DNA of 48,125 nucleotides from a virus: IMG/VR virus record IMGVR_UViG_3300009180_000062, positions 1-48,125 of that record; one strand, written 5' to 3'. The first letter of the stretch is position 1, and each line of letters begins with the position of its first letter. This document shows positions 22,219 to 30,443 of this stretch, piece after piece. Made by a program: the position numbers and the translations under genes. Below the pieces are notes generated by a model that did no database searches, was not told the origin of the DNA, and saw nothing but the letters and a program-made list of their open reading frames with translations.

Positions 22219-23838
22219 ATGTCAGCAAAAGAAGTTAAGTTTGGTTCTGAGGCAAGAGCAGAGATTCAGAAGGGCGTAAATATTGTGGCAGATGCAGTAA
22301 AATGCACTCTTGGTCCAAGAGGTCGTCATGCAGCATTAGAGAGAGGCTATGGTCCTCCCGTAATTACAAAGGATGGAGTATCCGTCGCAAGAGCAATTGA
22401 GTTAAAAGATCCTCTCCAAAATATTGGAGCGCAACTAATTAAGACTGCTGCTTCTGCAACAAACTCTATGGCTGGTGACGGAACAACTACTGCAACAGTT
22501 TTGTCGCAAGCCATTTTTAATGATGGTCTTAAGATGGTTGCTGCAGGACACAATCCAGTTCTCTTAAAAAGAGGCTTAGATATTGGTCTTTCTCAGGTTA
22601 CAACATTTCTGTCATCACTATCTCGTAGCATTGATTCAGAAGAAACACTAAAGCATGTTGCAACTATTTCAACAAACAATGATCATGAGCTTGGATCAAT
22701 GATTGGAGAGGTTGTATCAAACGTAGGAGAGGACGGCGTAATCTCTCTTGAAGAATCAACGGGCGGACAAACTCAGGTAACTTATACTGAAGGTTTGCAA
22801 GTTGCAAAGGGATGGCTATCACCAGCATTTGTAACTAATGCAGAGAAGCTATCTTGTGAATTTGAAGGAGCTTATATTGTTCTTTATGATGATAAGATTT
22901 CTTCCTCAACAGAATTTCTAGAGATTATTCAGAAGGCACACAAAGTAGGTAAGCCACTCTTTATTATTGCTCGTGACGTTGAAGGAGAAGCACTTGCAAC
23001 TCTTGTTCTAAACAGACAGAAAGCAAATCTTCTTTGTTGTGCAATCAAAGCACCAGGATTTGGTGACGTTAGACGCGATATGCTAGAAGATATTGCAGCA
23101 GTTGTTGGCGGAAAAGTATTTGACAATTCTAATGGAAGAGCACTACGCGATGCAGAATTAGAGGATCTTGGTAGAGCAAGAAGAATCCTCTGCACAAGAA
23201 ATACAACACTAATTGTTGATGGTGCTGGTGGCAAAGAGTCTGTTGATCTTAGAGTAAGAATGATTAAATCTCAAATGGGAGATTCAACAATCTTTGATCA
23301 CCAGAAGATGTCACTAAAAGACAGACTTTCAAAGTTGGCTGGTGGAGCAGCAGTATTCCGTGTTGGTGGCTCTACCGAAGGAGAAATGAGAGAGCGAAAA
23401 GATCGTGTAGAGGACTCTCTAAATGCCGTTCGCGCCGCAATTGAAATGGGAATTGTTCCAGGTGGTGGTTCAGCTCTTCTTCAGGCATCAAGAGTTGTTG
23501 GAGATTATATAAATGCTCAGCCAGCAGGAAAGCTTCTTCCAGAGGAAGTTGCAGGTTTAAACATTCTCCGTACTGCTCTTAGAGAGCCATTCATTCAGAT
23601 TATGCGTAATGCAGGATTTGATTATCACGGCCCACAGGAGAAGATCACCTCAACGGGAGGCTTTGTTGGATTTGATGCTCTAAGAGGAGAATTTGTAGAA
23701 GATATGATGGAAAGAGGCATCATTGATCCTGTAAAGGTAGTCAGAAAGGGCGTAGAAAATGCAGTATCAGCCGCAGGCACTCTCCTTACAACAGAAGTTT
23801 GTGTCTACCAAGATCTTTCCGACCTAATCCAAGAATAG
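22219..23838 (+). CDS. groEL: GroEL (Cpn60) chaperonin
   Basis: A full-length group I chaperonin of 539 aa that folds proteins in an ATP-driven cage. DAVKCTLGPRGR, the ATP loop GDGTTTATVL (Asp87 matches E. coli numbering), the apical DVEGEALATLVLN and APGFGD, and the late VPGGGSALL are all conserved. It lacks the GGM tail of bacterial GroEL. No groES gene is seen in this window. Phage-encoded GroELs are known in some large phages and can act without host GroES. It probably helps fold virion or replication proteins. The gene lies after the methyltransferase and before a promoter-bearing gap. Confidence 0.97.
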   Translation: MSAKEVKFGSEARAEIQKGVNIVADAVKCTLGPRGRHAALERGYGPPVITKDGVSVARAIELKDPLQNIGAQLIKTAASATNSMAGDGTTTATVLSQAIFNDGLKMVAAGHNPVLLKRGLDIGLSQVTTFLSSLSRSIDSEETLKHVATISTNNDHELGSMIGEVVSNVGEDGVISLEESTGGQTQVTYTEGLQVAKGWLSPAFVTNAEKLSCEFEGAYIVLYDDKISSSTEFLEIIQKAHKVGKPLFIIARDVEGEALATLVLNRQKANLLCCAIKAPGFGDVRRDMLEDIAAVVGGKVFDNSNGRALRDAELEDLGRARRILCTRNTTLIVDGAGGKESVDLRVRMIKSQMGDSTIFDHQKMSLKDRLSKLAGGAAVFRVGGSTEGEMRERKDRVEDSLNAVRAAIEMGIVPGGGSALLQASRVVGDYINAQPAGKLLPEEVAGLNILRTALREPFIQIMRNAGFDYHGPQEKITSTGGFVGFDALRGEFVEDMMERGIIDPVKVVRKGVENAVSAAGTLLTTEVCVYQDLSDLIQE

Positions 23839-23844
23839 AAAAAA

Positions 23845-23897
23845 TCTAAAAATAGCACCGACCTATGGTATAGGAATAGCGCAGGTATCCCCTGCGC
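23845..23897 (+). promoter_or_regulatory. promoter-like motif, copy A, with 5' hairpin
   Basis: TCTAAAAATAGCACCGA then CTATG(G)TATAG (23845-23873) is repeated with two differences at 32884. TATAGG (23869-23874) would be the -10. A perfect hairpin follows, GCGCAGG-TATCC-CCTGCGC (23879-23897), close to the predicted +1. The hairpin has TTTATAG after it, so partial termination of groEL read-through is also possible. Confidence 0.65.
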
Positions 23898-23916
23898 TTT
23901 ATAGCAGGAGTGTATA

Positions 23917-24141
23917 ATGACAAAAGAAGAGATCTTTAACCAGCTAATTACAGTCGCAATCAATGGTCTTGCTCAGTCTCCTCACCGTGATACAGGAATT
24001 CTAAAGGGTTTCTGCTCACTTCCGCTAGGAGACTTGGCAGATTTCTGGGGTAGTTTTTCAGATCAGACAAAGCTTCAAGTCATCAATTCTCACCAAGATG
24101 AACTTCTTTCTTGGATCAAGTCCCATCAAAAGGTAGAGTAA
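23917..24141 (+). CDS. unknown 74-aa helical protein
   Basis: It is the first gene after promoter copy A. The product is helical with TKEEIFNQLITVAINGLAQ and a Trp-rich middle (LADFWGSFSD). The next gene starts on the base after its stop. No family is known; coding is supported by tight spacing and a CAGGAG site. Confidence 0.7.
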   Translation: MTKEEIFNQLITVAINGLAQSPHRDTGILKGFCSLPLGDLADFWGSFSDQTKLQVINSHQDELLSWIKSHQKVE

Positions 24142-25023
24142 ATGAAGAACCTTCTAAAGATTACGTCAGATAGTTGGGGTATTGCAAAGGCAAATCAGCT
24201 TTTGGTTGATGCTCTCTATGATATTTTTGCTCATAATAGGCGTTCTTCTGCTTTTTTTGGACTAGAAAATCTTAGAACAGAAATGATTACGACTGGTGCA
24301 GTCGATGAAATTTTGTTTGCAGACTTTGCTCCAATGAATAAGGATGTTTGGGGAGAGCTTGTTTCAAACATCTTTGCATACTCTATTCAAAATAATTTAA
24401 GCCTAACAGAGTATTCGGGTTTTAATAAGTGGATCAATTCTAATGGCAAGGTTCTAAATCAGCTTATTGCTAGTGGCTCTTACTCCTCTTATTGGCAGCG
24501 TCCACCAGCAGATTTTGTTGGTATTATTGAGGCTGGCTTTATAACGGGTAATTCAGATCCAGAAAAAATCTATAGAGAGAGATACTATAGAAATAAAAAC
24601 TCTTACATAAATCCTCTTGATGTGGAGCTTCTTCACGCTATTGCAAGAAGGTCTACCGCAGGAATGATTAGTGCGGTAGAGGATACTGAGTTTACATCGA
24701 AGGTATCTCACCCATTTAGAGGTGAAATCTTTGTTGCACTAGCGTCAACAGGAACGCTAACTGCAAAGGCAGCAAGAAAGATTAGATCCGACTCTTCTGC
24801 TGAGGCTTCAGAAAAGGGAATTCGTGCTATTGCTGCAAATATTGGCAAATTTAAAAATGCAGCAGAGGTATTGAGTCAAGTCATGGATACCAAACATATT
24901 GGCGTTGCATCACATCTTGCAAATACTATTCCCGTAGAGTATCTTCCATTTATGGCAGTCTGCCAAGATCTAGGTGTAAGAAACATTGTAGTCAACCGTA
25001 TGCAGGAGTCAAAAAATGTCTGA
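24142..25023 (+). CDS. helical-repeat protein, likely paralogue family member
   Basis: This 293-aa all-helical protein has HEAT-like pairs in its second half (LDVELLHAIARRSTAGM, FRGEIFVALASTG, KGIRAIAANIGKF, GVASHLANTIPVEY) and ends LPFMAVCQDLGVRNIVVNRM, comparable with the ends of the 8322 and 849 proteins. No catalytic residues are visible. It is in an operon with 23917 and 25016. Binding or scaffold roles are plausible. Confidence 0.75.
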   Translation: MKNLLKITSDSWGIAKANQLLVDALYDIFAHNRRSSAFFGLENLRTEMITTGAVDEILFADFAPMNKDVWGELVSNIFAYSIQNNLSLTEYSGFNKWINSNGKVLNQLIASGSYSSYWQRPPADFVGIIEAGFITGNSDPEKIYRERYYRNKNSYINPLDVELLHAIARRSTAGMISAVEDTEFTSKVSHPFRGEIFVALASTGTLTAKAARKIRSDSSAEASEKGIRAIAANIGKFKNAAEVLSQVMDTKHIGVASHLANTIPVEYLPFMAVCQDLGVRNIVVNRMQESKNV

Positions 25024-25276
25024 CTTTCTTTATCTACAGTCCCCACTTCATACAAATCATTTTGTTTCCTTCAAGATTCCAGACGAGTCCCGAGATCTAT
25101 TTCTCTTCTCATTTGAAGGTGCAATTCAGGCAGTTCGAGAATCGGCGGTAAAGAATCTTATCTCAACTCCAGAGATTCAGAATATTCGGCTTGGATACGA
25201 GAAGCCACCAAAGAAGATGAAGATTGAAAATATGGACGATCTTCTAAAGTTGGTAGCCATGATGGTTGAACTTTAA
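25016..25276 (+). CDS. unknown 86-aa protein
   Basis: The ATG lies inside the end of the previous gene (eight-base overlap) with AGGAG upstream. The product, MSDFLYLQSPLHTNHFVSFKI, appears alpha/beta and ends in a hydrophobic helix (MDDLLKLVAMMVEL). A terminator follows. No family recognised. Confidence 0.65.
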   Translation: MSDFLYLQSPLHTNHFVSFKIPDESRDLFLFSFEGAIQAVRESAVKNLISTPEIQNIRLGYEKPPKKMKIENMDDLLKLVAMMVEL

Positions 25277-25290
25277 AATATCTGGTAATA

Positions 25291-25318
25291 AAGGCTCCTC
25301 TTAGTAGGGGCCTTTTTT
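25291..25318 (+). terminator. Rho-independent terminator
   Basis: AAGGCTCC / GGGGCCTT (one G-T pair) around TCTTAGTA, with a T6 tract ending at 25318. It closes the unit from 23917. Confidence 0.88.
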
Positions 25319-25325
25319 ATTATCC

Positions 25326-26114
25326 ATGCAAAAGCTAGCTTCAATAGATCCTACAGATTTCTCAGATGAGTCAGGAAGAAAAATACATATTTCTACCGGA
25401 CCAAGAATGTTTTTTAGAGAAAAATTTGCAAAAGACTTTTCAGGTACAAATAATGATGAGTTAAATAATATTATAGCAAGTGATGTTGCTAATTCTGAAA
25501 ATGTAAAAACATTTATTCCAGGATCAAGTTCAACTTCTGGTAAAAAAAGAGAGCTTGGAATAATATACAAATCAAAATCTTTTGGAATATATTATATTTG
25601 TATAGCAGCTGATTCAGAAAATAGACTTATTTCAGTAAAAGAATCAATTAAAGAGGGTCCTCCTGCTCCAGAATTTGGATCAAGAGTATCAACTGGCATA
25701 ACAGATCCTGCTCGTGGAAAAGAAATAAGGGTAAATACAACCGTTAGAAAGATTTTTAAACAAGACTATAAAACAATGGCCTTTCCCCCAAATACAATAA
25801 AGACTTTTGAAAATGCAGGTATCCTTGAGCTTAGCAAATATATTGCTGATCTTTATGCAAAAAGTGCTAATAAAATAAATCATGTTTGGAAGAATCCTTC
25901 TAAATCTGAAAATGTTATGGAGATTCGTACATTTGGTTCAAATCAGTTTTTTGTAACTATTATTAGCGAACAATATTGCGATATAGTTTCTGTTCAGGGT
26001 CAGTGGCTATCAGAAAGAATAAAGAAATACAGAGAAAGTTCAGTCAAGGCAGATTGGACTCCATCAAGACTTGGAAAAGGCGAAAGGACTCGTAGTGGAG
26101 ATTACCTAAGATGA
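25326..26114 (+). CDS. unknown, probable structural protein
   Basis: This 262-aa protein begins MQKLASIDPTDFS and shows beta-rich segments (RELGIIYKSKSFGIYYICIAA; VMEIRTFGSNQFFVTII). No ribosome site precedes the ATG, which follows the terminator T-tract by seven bases; a later start is possible but less likely. It overlaps the next gene by four bases. It heads a run of AT-rich structural-looking genes (25326-27066). Function not assigned. Confidence 0.65.
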   Translation: MQKLASIDPTDFSDESGRKIHISTGPRMFFREKFAKDFSGTNNDELNNIIASDVANSENVKTFIPGSSSTSGKKRELGIIYKSKSFGIYYICIAADSENRLISVKESIKEGPPAPEFGSRVSTGITDPARGKEIRVNTTVRKIFKQDYKTMAFPPNTIKTFENAGILELSKYIADLYAKSANKINHVWKNPSKSENVMEIRTFGSNQFFVTIISEQYCDIVSVQGQWLSERIKKYRESSVKADWTPSRLGKGERTRSGDYLR

Positions 26115-26791
26115 TAAAAAGAGCTGGATTTTTAGATCAATCAAAAATAAACAGAATTCTGGAACTACTAAGATCTGGCGGTGGTGGAAAGATTAAGTTC
26201 AATCCACAGTCTGAACTTCCAGCAATAGATAAGATTATTATTGAAAATTCACCACCAAGTGATAATCCAAATGCCTTAGCATATGTTACAAATGATCCAG
26301 ATCCAAAAAAGAGCGATGATATTCATCTTGTTTTGCCTGCAATAGAAAAAGCAATCCAAGAAGAAATGAGAAATCAAAAACTTGATCCAAATGAGCTTTC
26401 TTCTTTAGATCTTTCAAACTTAGATAATAATCCAAAAATAAATACTATTATTATTTTGTTATCATCAATGTTACATATTTTTTCTCATGAAAAAGGTCAC
26501 AAGAAAGGTTTTAGGGATACAGGTAAATTGCAGTCAGAAGAATTTGCAGAAGGGGAGGCAGATAGGGCCATGCAGAGTTTTAAGGTTAATTCAAGTGTAG
26601 ATCCAAAGCTAGAGCTAAAGAAGCTAGCATCAAAGCTAGATGATCTTGGCGAAACATCTTTCGTTAAGGATGTTTATCGTATTGCATCACTTCTTCCAAA
26701 AGAACAAGAAGAAAAAGCTCTTCCAAAGAAAATGGCAAATAGAGATTTGGACATTCTTAAGAAGGACTTAGAAAAGCTTTTCTCAAAATGA
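26111..26791 (+). CDS. HExxH zinc metalloprotease-like protein
   Basis: This 226-aa protein carries HEKGH (His-Glu-x-x-His) within LLSSMLHIFSHEKGHKKG and a downstream EFAEGEADRAM that can supply the third zinc ligand (Glu), the gluzincin layout. The C-terminal part has LASKLDDLGETSFVKDVYRI, a helical motif that recurs in proteins of uncultured phages. A peptidase that matures virion proteins is possible; so is a structural role with an inert metal site. It overlaps both neighbours by four bases, so it belongs with the 25326-27066 set. Confidence 0.72.
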   Translation: MIKRAGFLDQSKINRILELLRSGGGGKIKFNPQSELPAIDKIIIENSPPSDNPNALAYVTNDPDPKKSDDIHLVLPAIEKAIQEEMRNQKLDPNELSSLDLSNLDNNPKINTIIILLSSMLHIFSHEKGHKKGFRDTGKLQSEEFAEGEADRAMQSFKVNSSVDPKLELKKLASKLDDLGETSFVKDVYRIASLLPKEQEEKALPKKMANRDLDILKKDLEKLFSK

Positions 26792-27066
26792 AAAAAACTG
26801 CCTTAGGACTAAATGATATTGCAATACCTGGAGCACCATATGAAAATAGGACTGGTGTTGACCCCGCAAATTCCGCAATATCAAACAGATTCTTTGGAAA
26901 AGAATTTTCAGACGATCACAACGAAAATGCTCTACCCATAGTAAAGAAAAGGCATGAGGTTCCAGAGGATGCTGGATATGAAGAAGATCCAGCTGCTGCA
27001 AAGTATTTTCAGTACCTCTTAAAAATGAGAAGAAAAAAGAAAGCGAGCCGCAAGGCAGCTGAGTAG
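26788..27066 (+). CDS. unknown 92-aa protein, basic C-terminus
   Basis: It overlaps the previous gene by four bases. The product has a disordered-looking N-terminus (LGLNDIAIPGAPYENRTGVDP) and ends with MRRKKKASRKAAE, which could bind DNA or act as a tail signal. Its stop lies inside the palindrome upstream of purA. No motif is recognised. Confidence 0.65.
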   Translation: MKKTALGLNDIAIPGAPYENRTGVDPANSAISNRFFGKEFSDDHNENALPIVKKRHEVPEDAGYEEDPAAAKYFQYLLKMRRKKKASRKAAE

Positions 27067-27090
27067 CAATCGGTATAATTGCTACGGAGG
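27063..27090 (+). promoter_or_regulatory. palindrome over a -10 element upstream of purA
   Basis: GTAGCAAT (27063-27070) and ATTGCTAC (27078-27085) are perfect arms around CGGTATA, and TATAAT (27074-27079) lies across the loop and right arm. GGAGG for the purA ATG follows directly. It may be an operator, or an RNA hairpin next to the ribosome site. Confidence 0.55.
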
Positions 27091-27094
27091 GCAA

Positions 27095-28156
27095 ATGGGC
27101 CACGAAGTTATTTCCGCTGATATTATATATGACGTACAAGCCGGTGACAGTGGAAAGGGTAAGGTTTCAGCCTATCTTTCTTCTCAGAAAAGTCGCGCTA
27201 CAGGACTCTTTAATCACTATGAGTTTGTAGTAAGATGGGGAGGAGGAGCAAACGCTGGGCACACAGTTTATGTTGGAGATAAGAAGTATAAAACACACCT
27301 TGTTCCATCCGGAGTATTTCATGGAATTAAGTCTTTAATAGGACCAGGTTGTGTCTTAAATCTTGAGTCGCTAAAGGAAGAGCTTTCTTATTTAGAAGAA
27401 AATGGATTTGATAGCTCCCTAGTTAGAATCTCTCCAATGGCACACATTGTAACCTCAGATCATATTGACTTTGACAAAAAGAATCTTGCAGGAAAGCTTG
27501 GAACAACCTCTAGAGGAATTGCTCCAGCATACTCTGATAAGTATGCCAGAGTAGGAACTCAGTTTAAAGATGTTGCGGCAAAAGATTCTTTCTGGAAGAG
27601 CTACCTATTTGACGGCAGACTCTATGGCAACATACTTTGCGAAGGTGCTCAGGGATTTTATCTTGATATAAATTGGGGAAATTATCCATATGTAACTAGC
27701 AGTGAGACACTGCCATATGCCGCTTGCTCCGTTGGATTTTCTCCAAAGAAAATAAATAATATTTATGCTGTAGCAAAGATTTATGAGACTCGTTCTGGAG
27801 AAGATTCACTATTTCCAGAGTCACTTTTTGATAATCCAGAATTATCAAGAATTGGAGAGATCGGTCAAGAGTTTGGAGTAACTACTGGTCGCCGCCGTAA
27901 GGTAAACTATCTTAATCTTGATCGCGTAATCTTTGCATTAAATACTGGCGGAGGAAACAATCTAGTTGTTTCAAAGTGCGATGTCTTAGAGGAAGCAGGA
28001 GTTTTCAAGCTATTCTACAGAAATGAATTGATAGCATTTGAATCTCTTGAGAAAATGAAAAATTTTATTAGCGTAAGACTAAATATAGAGTGCCCAGAGT
28101 TAGAGAGAATCTATTATTCTTCTTCACCAGAGGTTGTAGAAGGATTAACAATTTAG
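27095..28156 (+). CDS. purA: adenylosuccinate synthetase family (PurA; PurZ not excluded)
   Basis: This 353-aa protein, near archaeal PurA length and shorter than the roughly 430 aa of bacterial PurA, joins aspartate to IMP using GTP, the committed step to AMP. The P-loop-like GDSGKGK (17-23) keeps Asp18, the catalytic base of PurA, but has Ser19 where PurA has Glu. GANAGHT keeps His56. GTTSRGIAPAY (136-146), EGAQG, TTGRRR (263-268) and the guanine motif SKCD (293-296) are all present. Phage PurZ enzymes, which act on dGMP for 2-aminoadenine DNA, are relatives; the retained Asp18 and guanine motif favour PurA or the GTP-using PurZ0 type. Host PurB would complete the pathway. Confidence 0.88.
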   Translation: MGHEVISADIIYDVQAGDSGKGKVSAYLSSQKSRATGLFNHYEFVVRWGGGANAGHTVYVGDKKYKTHLVPSGVFHGIKSLIGPGCVLNLESLKEELSYLEENGFDSSLVRISPMAHIVTSDHIDFDKKNLAGKLGTTSRGIAPAYSDKYARVGTQFKDVAAKDSFWKSYLFDGRLYGNILCEGAQGFYLDINWGNYPYVTSSETLPYAACSVGFSPKKINNIYAVAKIYETRSGEDSLFPESLFDNPELSRIGEIGQEFGVTTGRRRKVNYLNLDRVIFALNTGGGNNLVVSKCDVLEEAGVFKLFYRNELIAFESLEKMKNFISVRLNIECPELERIYYSSSPEVVEGLTI

Positions 28157-28163
28157 GTTTAAT

Positions 28164-28997
28164 ATGAAAGACAAAGTTTTACTATATCACAAAAACTGCC
28201 CAGATGGTTATGGATCTCGTTGGTGCTTTGAGAAGAAATGGGGAGAGGAAATGACTTATATTCCTGTATCCCACGGATCTCCACCACCAGAAGGATTAGA
28301 AGATAAGGATATTTGGATAGCAGATTTCTCATACTCAAAAGAAATCCTTTTGGGCCTAAAAGAAAAGAATAGATCTATAACAGTAATAGATCATCACAAA
28401 ACTGCAGAAGAAGCTTTAAAAGATTTAGATTTTTGTCACTTTGATATGTCTCATTGCGGATCAATACTCTCTTGGTATTATTGCAATGGTCTAAACAAAG
28501 AGCCTCCAATACTTCTAAAATATATAGAAGATCAAGATCTCTGGAAGTGGCAGATGCCATTTGCAAAGGAAATTCTAGCAGTAATAGATAGTTATGATTA
28601 TTCTTTTAGACTATGGGAAGAGCTAAATGCTAGGCTGATGGATGATCAAAAGTTCTCAGAGTTTCTAGAGGAAGGCTCAGCACTTCTTCGTCAAAGAGAA
28701 AAGAAAATAAAAGAAATTTATGCCAAAAGACATACTCTAACTGTTTTTGGAGAAGAAATTCCAGCAGTAAATTCTCCATTATATCAGTCTGAGCTAGCAC
28801 AAAGAGTTGCCGAGGAAGCTGGCACAAAATATGGCCTAGCATATTATTTTGATGGAGACGGCTATGTTTTCTCAATTAGATGTGGAAAGGAAAAAGATTT
28901 TGACGTTTCTGCAATTGCGGTAAAATTTGGAGGAGGGGGCCATAAGGCGGCTTCCGGTTTTAAGGTTAAAGATCTTAAGGAACTAAATGGGCAATGA
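28164..28997 (+). CDS. DHH/DHHA1 phosphoesterase
   Basis: This 277-aa protein shows the DHH superfamily metal motifs in order: HKNCPDGYGS (about 9-18), IADFSY, DHHK (about 76-79) and the DHHA1 substrate motif KFGGGGHKAASGF near the C-terminus. Relatives are NrnA-type oligoribonucleases/pAp phosphatases and cyclic-dinucleotide phosphodiesterases. It could recycle short oligonucleotides or remove a nucleotide signal such as cyclic dinucleotides used in host defence; the sequence does not decide. It overlaps the next gene by 11 bases. Confidence 0.9.
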   Translation: MKDKVLLYHKNCPDGYGSRWCFEKKWGEEMTYIPVSHGSPPPEGLEDKDIWIADFSYSKEILLGLKEKNRSITVIDHHKTAEEALKDLDFCHFDMSHCGSILSWYYCNGLNKEPPILLKYIEDQDLWKWQMPFAKEILAVIDSYDYSFRLWEELNARLMDDQKFSEFLEEGSALLRQREKKIKEIYAKRHTLTVFGEEIPAVNSPLYQSELAQRVAEEAGTKYGLAYYFDGDGYVFSIRCGKEKDFDVSAIAVKFGGGGHKAASGFKVKDLKELNGQ

Positions 28998-29715
28998 ATA
29001 TAAATCAAGAGATTTAAAAGAAAAAATATCAAGATATATAACCAGCCTAACCCCAAAGGGTTCAAAATACCCAATTGGAGTTGGTTGGTCTATATGGAAC
29101 TCTTTTGATATTTCAAAAGATGAGTGCCTAACTCTCTTTACCGATAAATCTTTTTCTAGATTTATTTCAGCAAAGACAGGATCTGCCTATGCTTTTAGGG
29201 CGGTAGTTCTTCACGGTGTCTCACTTCATCCAGAATTGGCTACAGAGATTTTATCTGCTGATAAGAAAAGCAATCTCTTTCCATATAAGCAATCTGTAAT
29301 ATCAGGCGGACTATACGTTGATAAAATAGATCCATCTGTTTTTAAAGACTATGACAATGTTGCCAAGGTAGAGTACCTAAAAGTTTGCCCCTCAGAAGAA
29401 GTAGAAAGATTTTTAAAAGATCCCTCTGATAAAGTCCGCATGGAAGCGTACCATAGAAAGGGGATGCTATCCTGCGCCGAAGAAATGTCGAAGGATAAGT
29501 CGGCAAAGATTAGGGCCTCAATATGCTTGGTTTTACCGCATAGTAATCCAATATTAGAAAACATGATCCATGATAGATCAAAATGGGTTTTTTATTCTGT
29601 ATTGAAAAAGGTTGATAAGTCAAAAATTCCAATGATGCTAGGAAGTAGGCATCTAAAAGAAAGCTTCATTAATTCAATCCTTCAGAAAAGAATGAGTAAT
29701 TTAGGAGAAAAATGA
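28987..29715 (+). CDS. HEAT-like protein, paralogue of the 849-1694 gene
   Basis: This 242-aa protein has HEAT-like repeats in its C-terminal half with Asp-Pro/Asp-Lys turns (FLKDPSDKVRMEAYHRKG, KDKSAKIRASICLVLP). It ends IPMMLGSRHLKESFINSILQKR, matching the IPMMLGSTHLK end of the first family member. AAGGA precedes the ATG inside the DHH gene. It overlaps the next gene by four bases. A binding role is likely; partner unknown. Confidence 0.78.
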   Translation: MGNEYKSRDLKEKISRYITSLTPKGSKYPIGVGWSIWNSFDISKDECLTLFTDKSFSRFISAKTGSAYAFRAVVLHGVSLHPELATEILSADKKSNLFPYKQSVISGGLYVDKIDPSVFKDYDNVAKVEYLKVCPSEEVERFLKDPSDKVRMEAYHRKGMLSCAEEMSKDKSAKIRASICLVLPHSNPILENMIHDRSKWVFYSVLKKVDKSKIPMMLGSRHLKESFINSILQKRMSNLGEK

Positions 29716-29891
29716 GATACAACATCCGAGTAACTAACAAAGAAACAAAGACAGTATGGTATCACGATGGCCTTACAAAAGAGGAGATTGGATGGATACA
29801 GTGCAATAGCAATCTAGTTGTAGAGATTCGATCTGAATCACACGAGCCACAAGGCAGAGATTCTAGAACACAGAGAGAAGACCAGGAGTAA
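29712..29891 (+). CDS. small protein, 59 aa
   Basis: The frame from ATG 29712 overlaps the preceding stop (ATGA) with AGGAG upstream, and ends at TAA 29889-29891. The product MRYNIRVTNKETKTVWYHDG suggests a beta hairpin followed by a helix and a polar tail (EPQGRDSRTQREDQE). No known family. Confidence 0.6.
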   Translation: MRYNIRVTNKETKTVWYHDGLTKEEIGWIQCNSNLVVEIRSESHEPQGRDSRTQREDQE

Positions 29892-29894
29892 AAA

Positions 29895-30443
29895 ATGTTT
29901 CTTCTAATGGCCGGATTTGCTCTAGCTTATGAACCGGTTGAAGGCATTAACTTTCCAAACACATCAGAGATAGAAGAATATAATTTTTATCACAATATAA
30001 ATCTAAGATATAGAATTTATAGACAAGCTAACTCTAGTTATGATGATATGCTAATTTATGGCGCAATTTATGCATCAACATTGGCTTCATTCAGGGAAAT
30101 CCGGTCATTAGGGGCAATTGATAAGAAATGTGGAAAAGATGATTTTATTGAAATATATGAAATTTCAGAAAATCAGCTAAATGATTCTTCCAGATTCCCA
30201 TCACAGTATGTAGGCGGTGGTAATACAGGAAGAGATTCTCTCTGGGGTTATTTTGATCCAAGGCCAGCAGAGCCAGGCTACAATGCAATAGTAATTACTC
30301 CTCATGCAGATAAATCTAACTATAGAGTTATGGTCCATGAGATAGCACACCACTGGTACTCTGAATTCTGTCTTGAAAGATTTACAAATTTAGATTCAGA
30401 AGAGTTTGCAGTTAAAATACAAGAGAGGGTAAAGATAAAATAA
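29895..30443 (+). CDS. exported HExxH metalloprotease-like protein, copy 1
   Basis: This 182-aa protein has a short hydrophobic N-terminus (MFLLMAGFALAYEP), a likely signal peptide, and HEIAHHW (His-Glu-x-x-His) near residue 150. A shared end, SEEFAVKIQ, includes possible third ligands. Two Cys near the active site and one earlier suggest a disulfide, consistent with export. It is a tandem paralogue of the next gene. Possible roles include cutting envelope or receptor proteins. The zinc motif is clear; substrate unknown. Confidence 0.75.
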   Translation: MFLLMAGFALAYEPVEGINFPNTSEIEEYNFYHNINLRYRIYRQANSSYDDMLIYGAIYASTLASFREIRSLGAIDKKCGKDDFIEIYEISENQLNDSSRFPSQYVGGGNTGRDSLWGYFDPRPAEPGYNAIVITPHADKSNYRVMVHEIAHHWYSEFCLERFTNLDSEEFAVKIQERVKIK

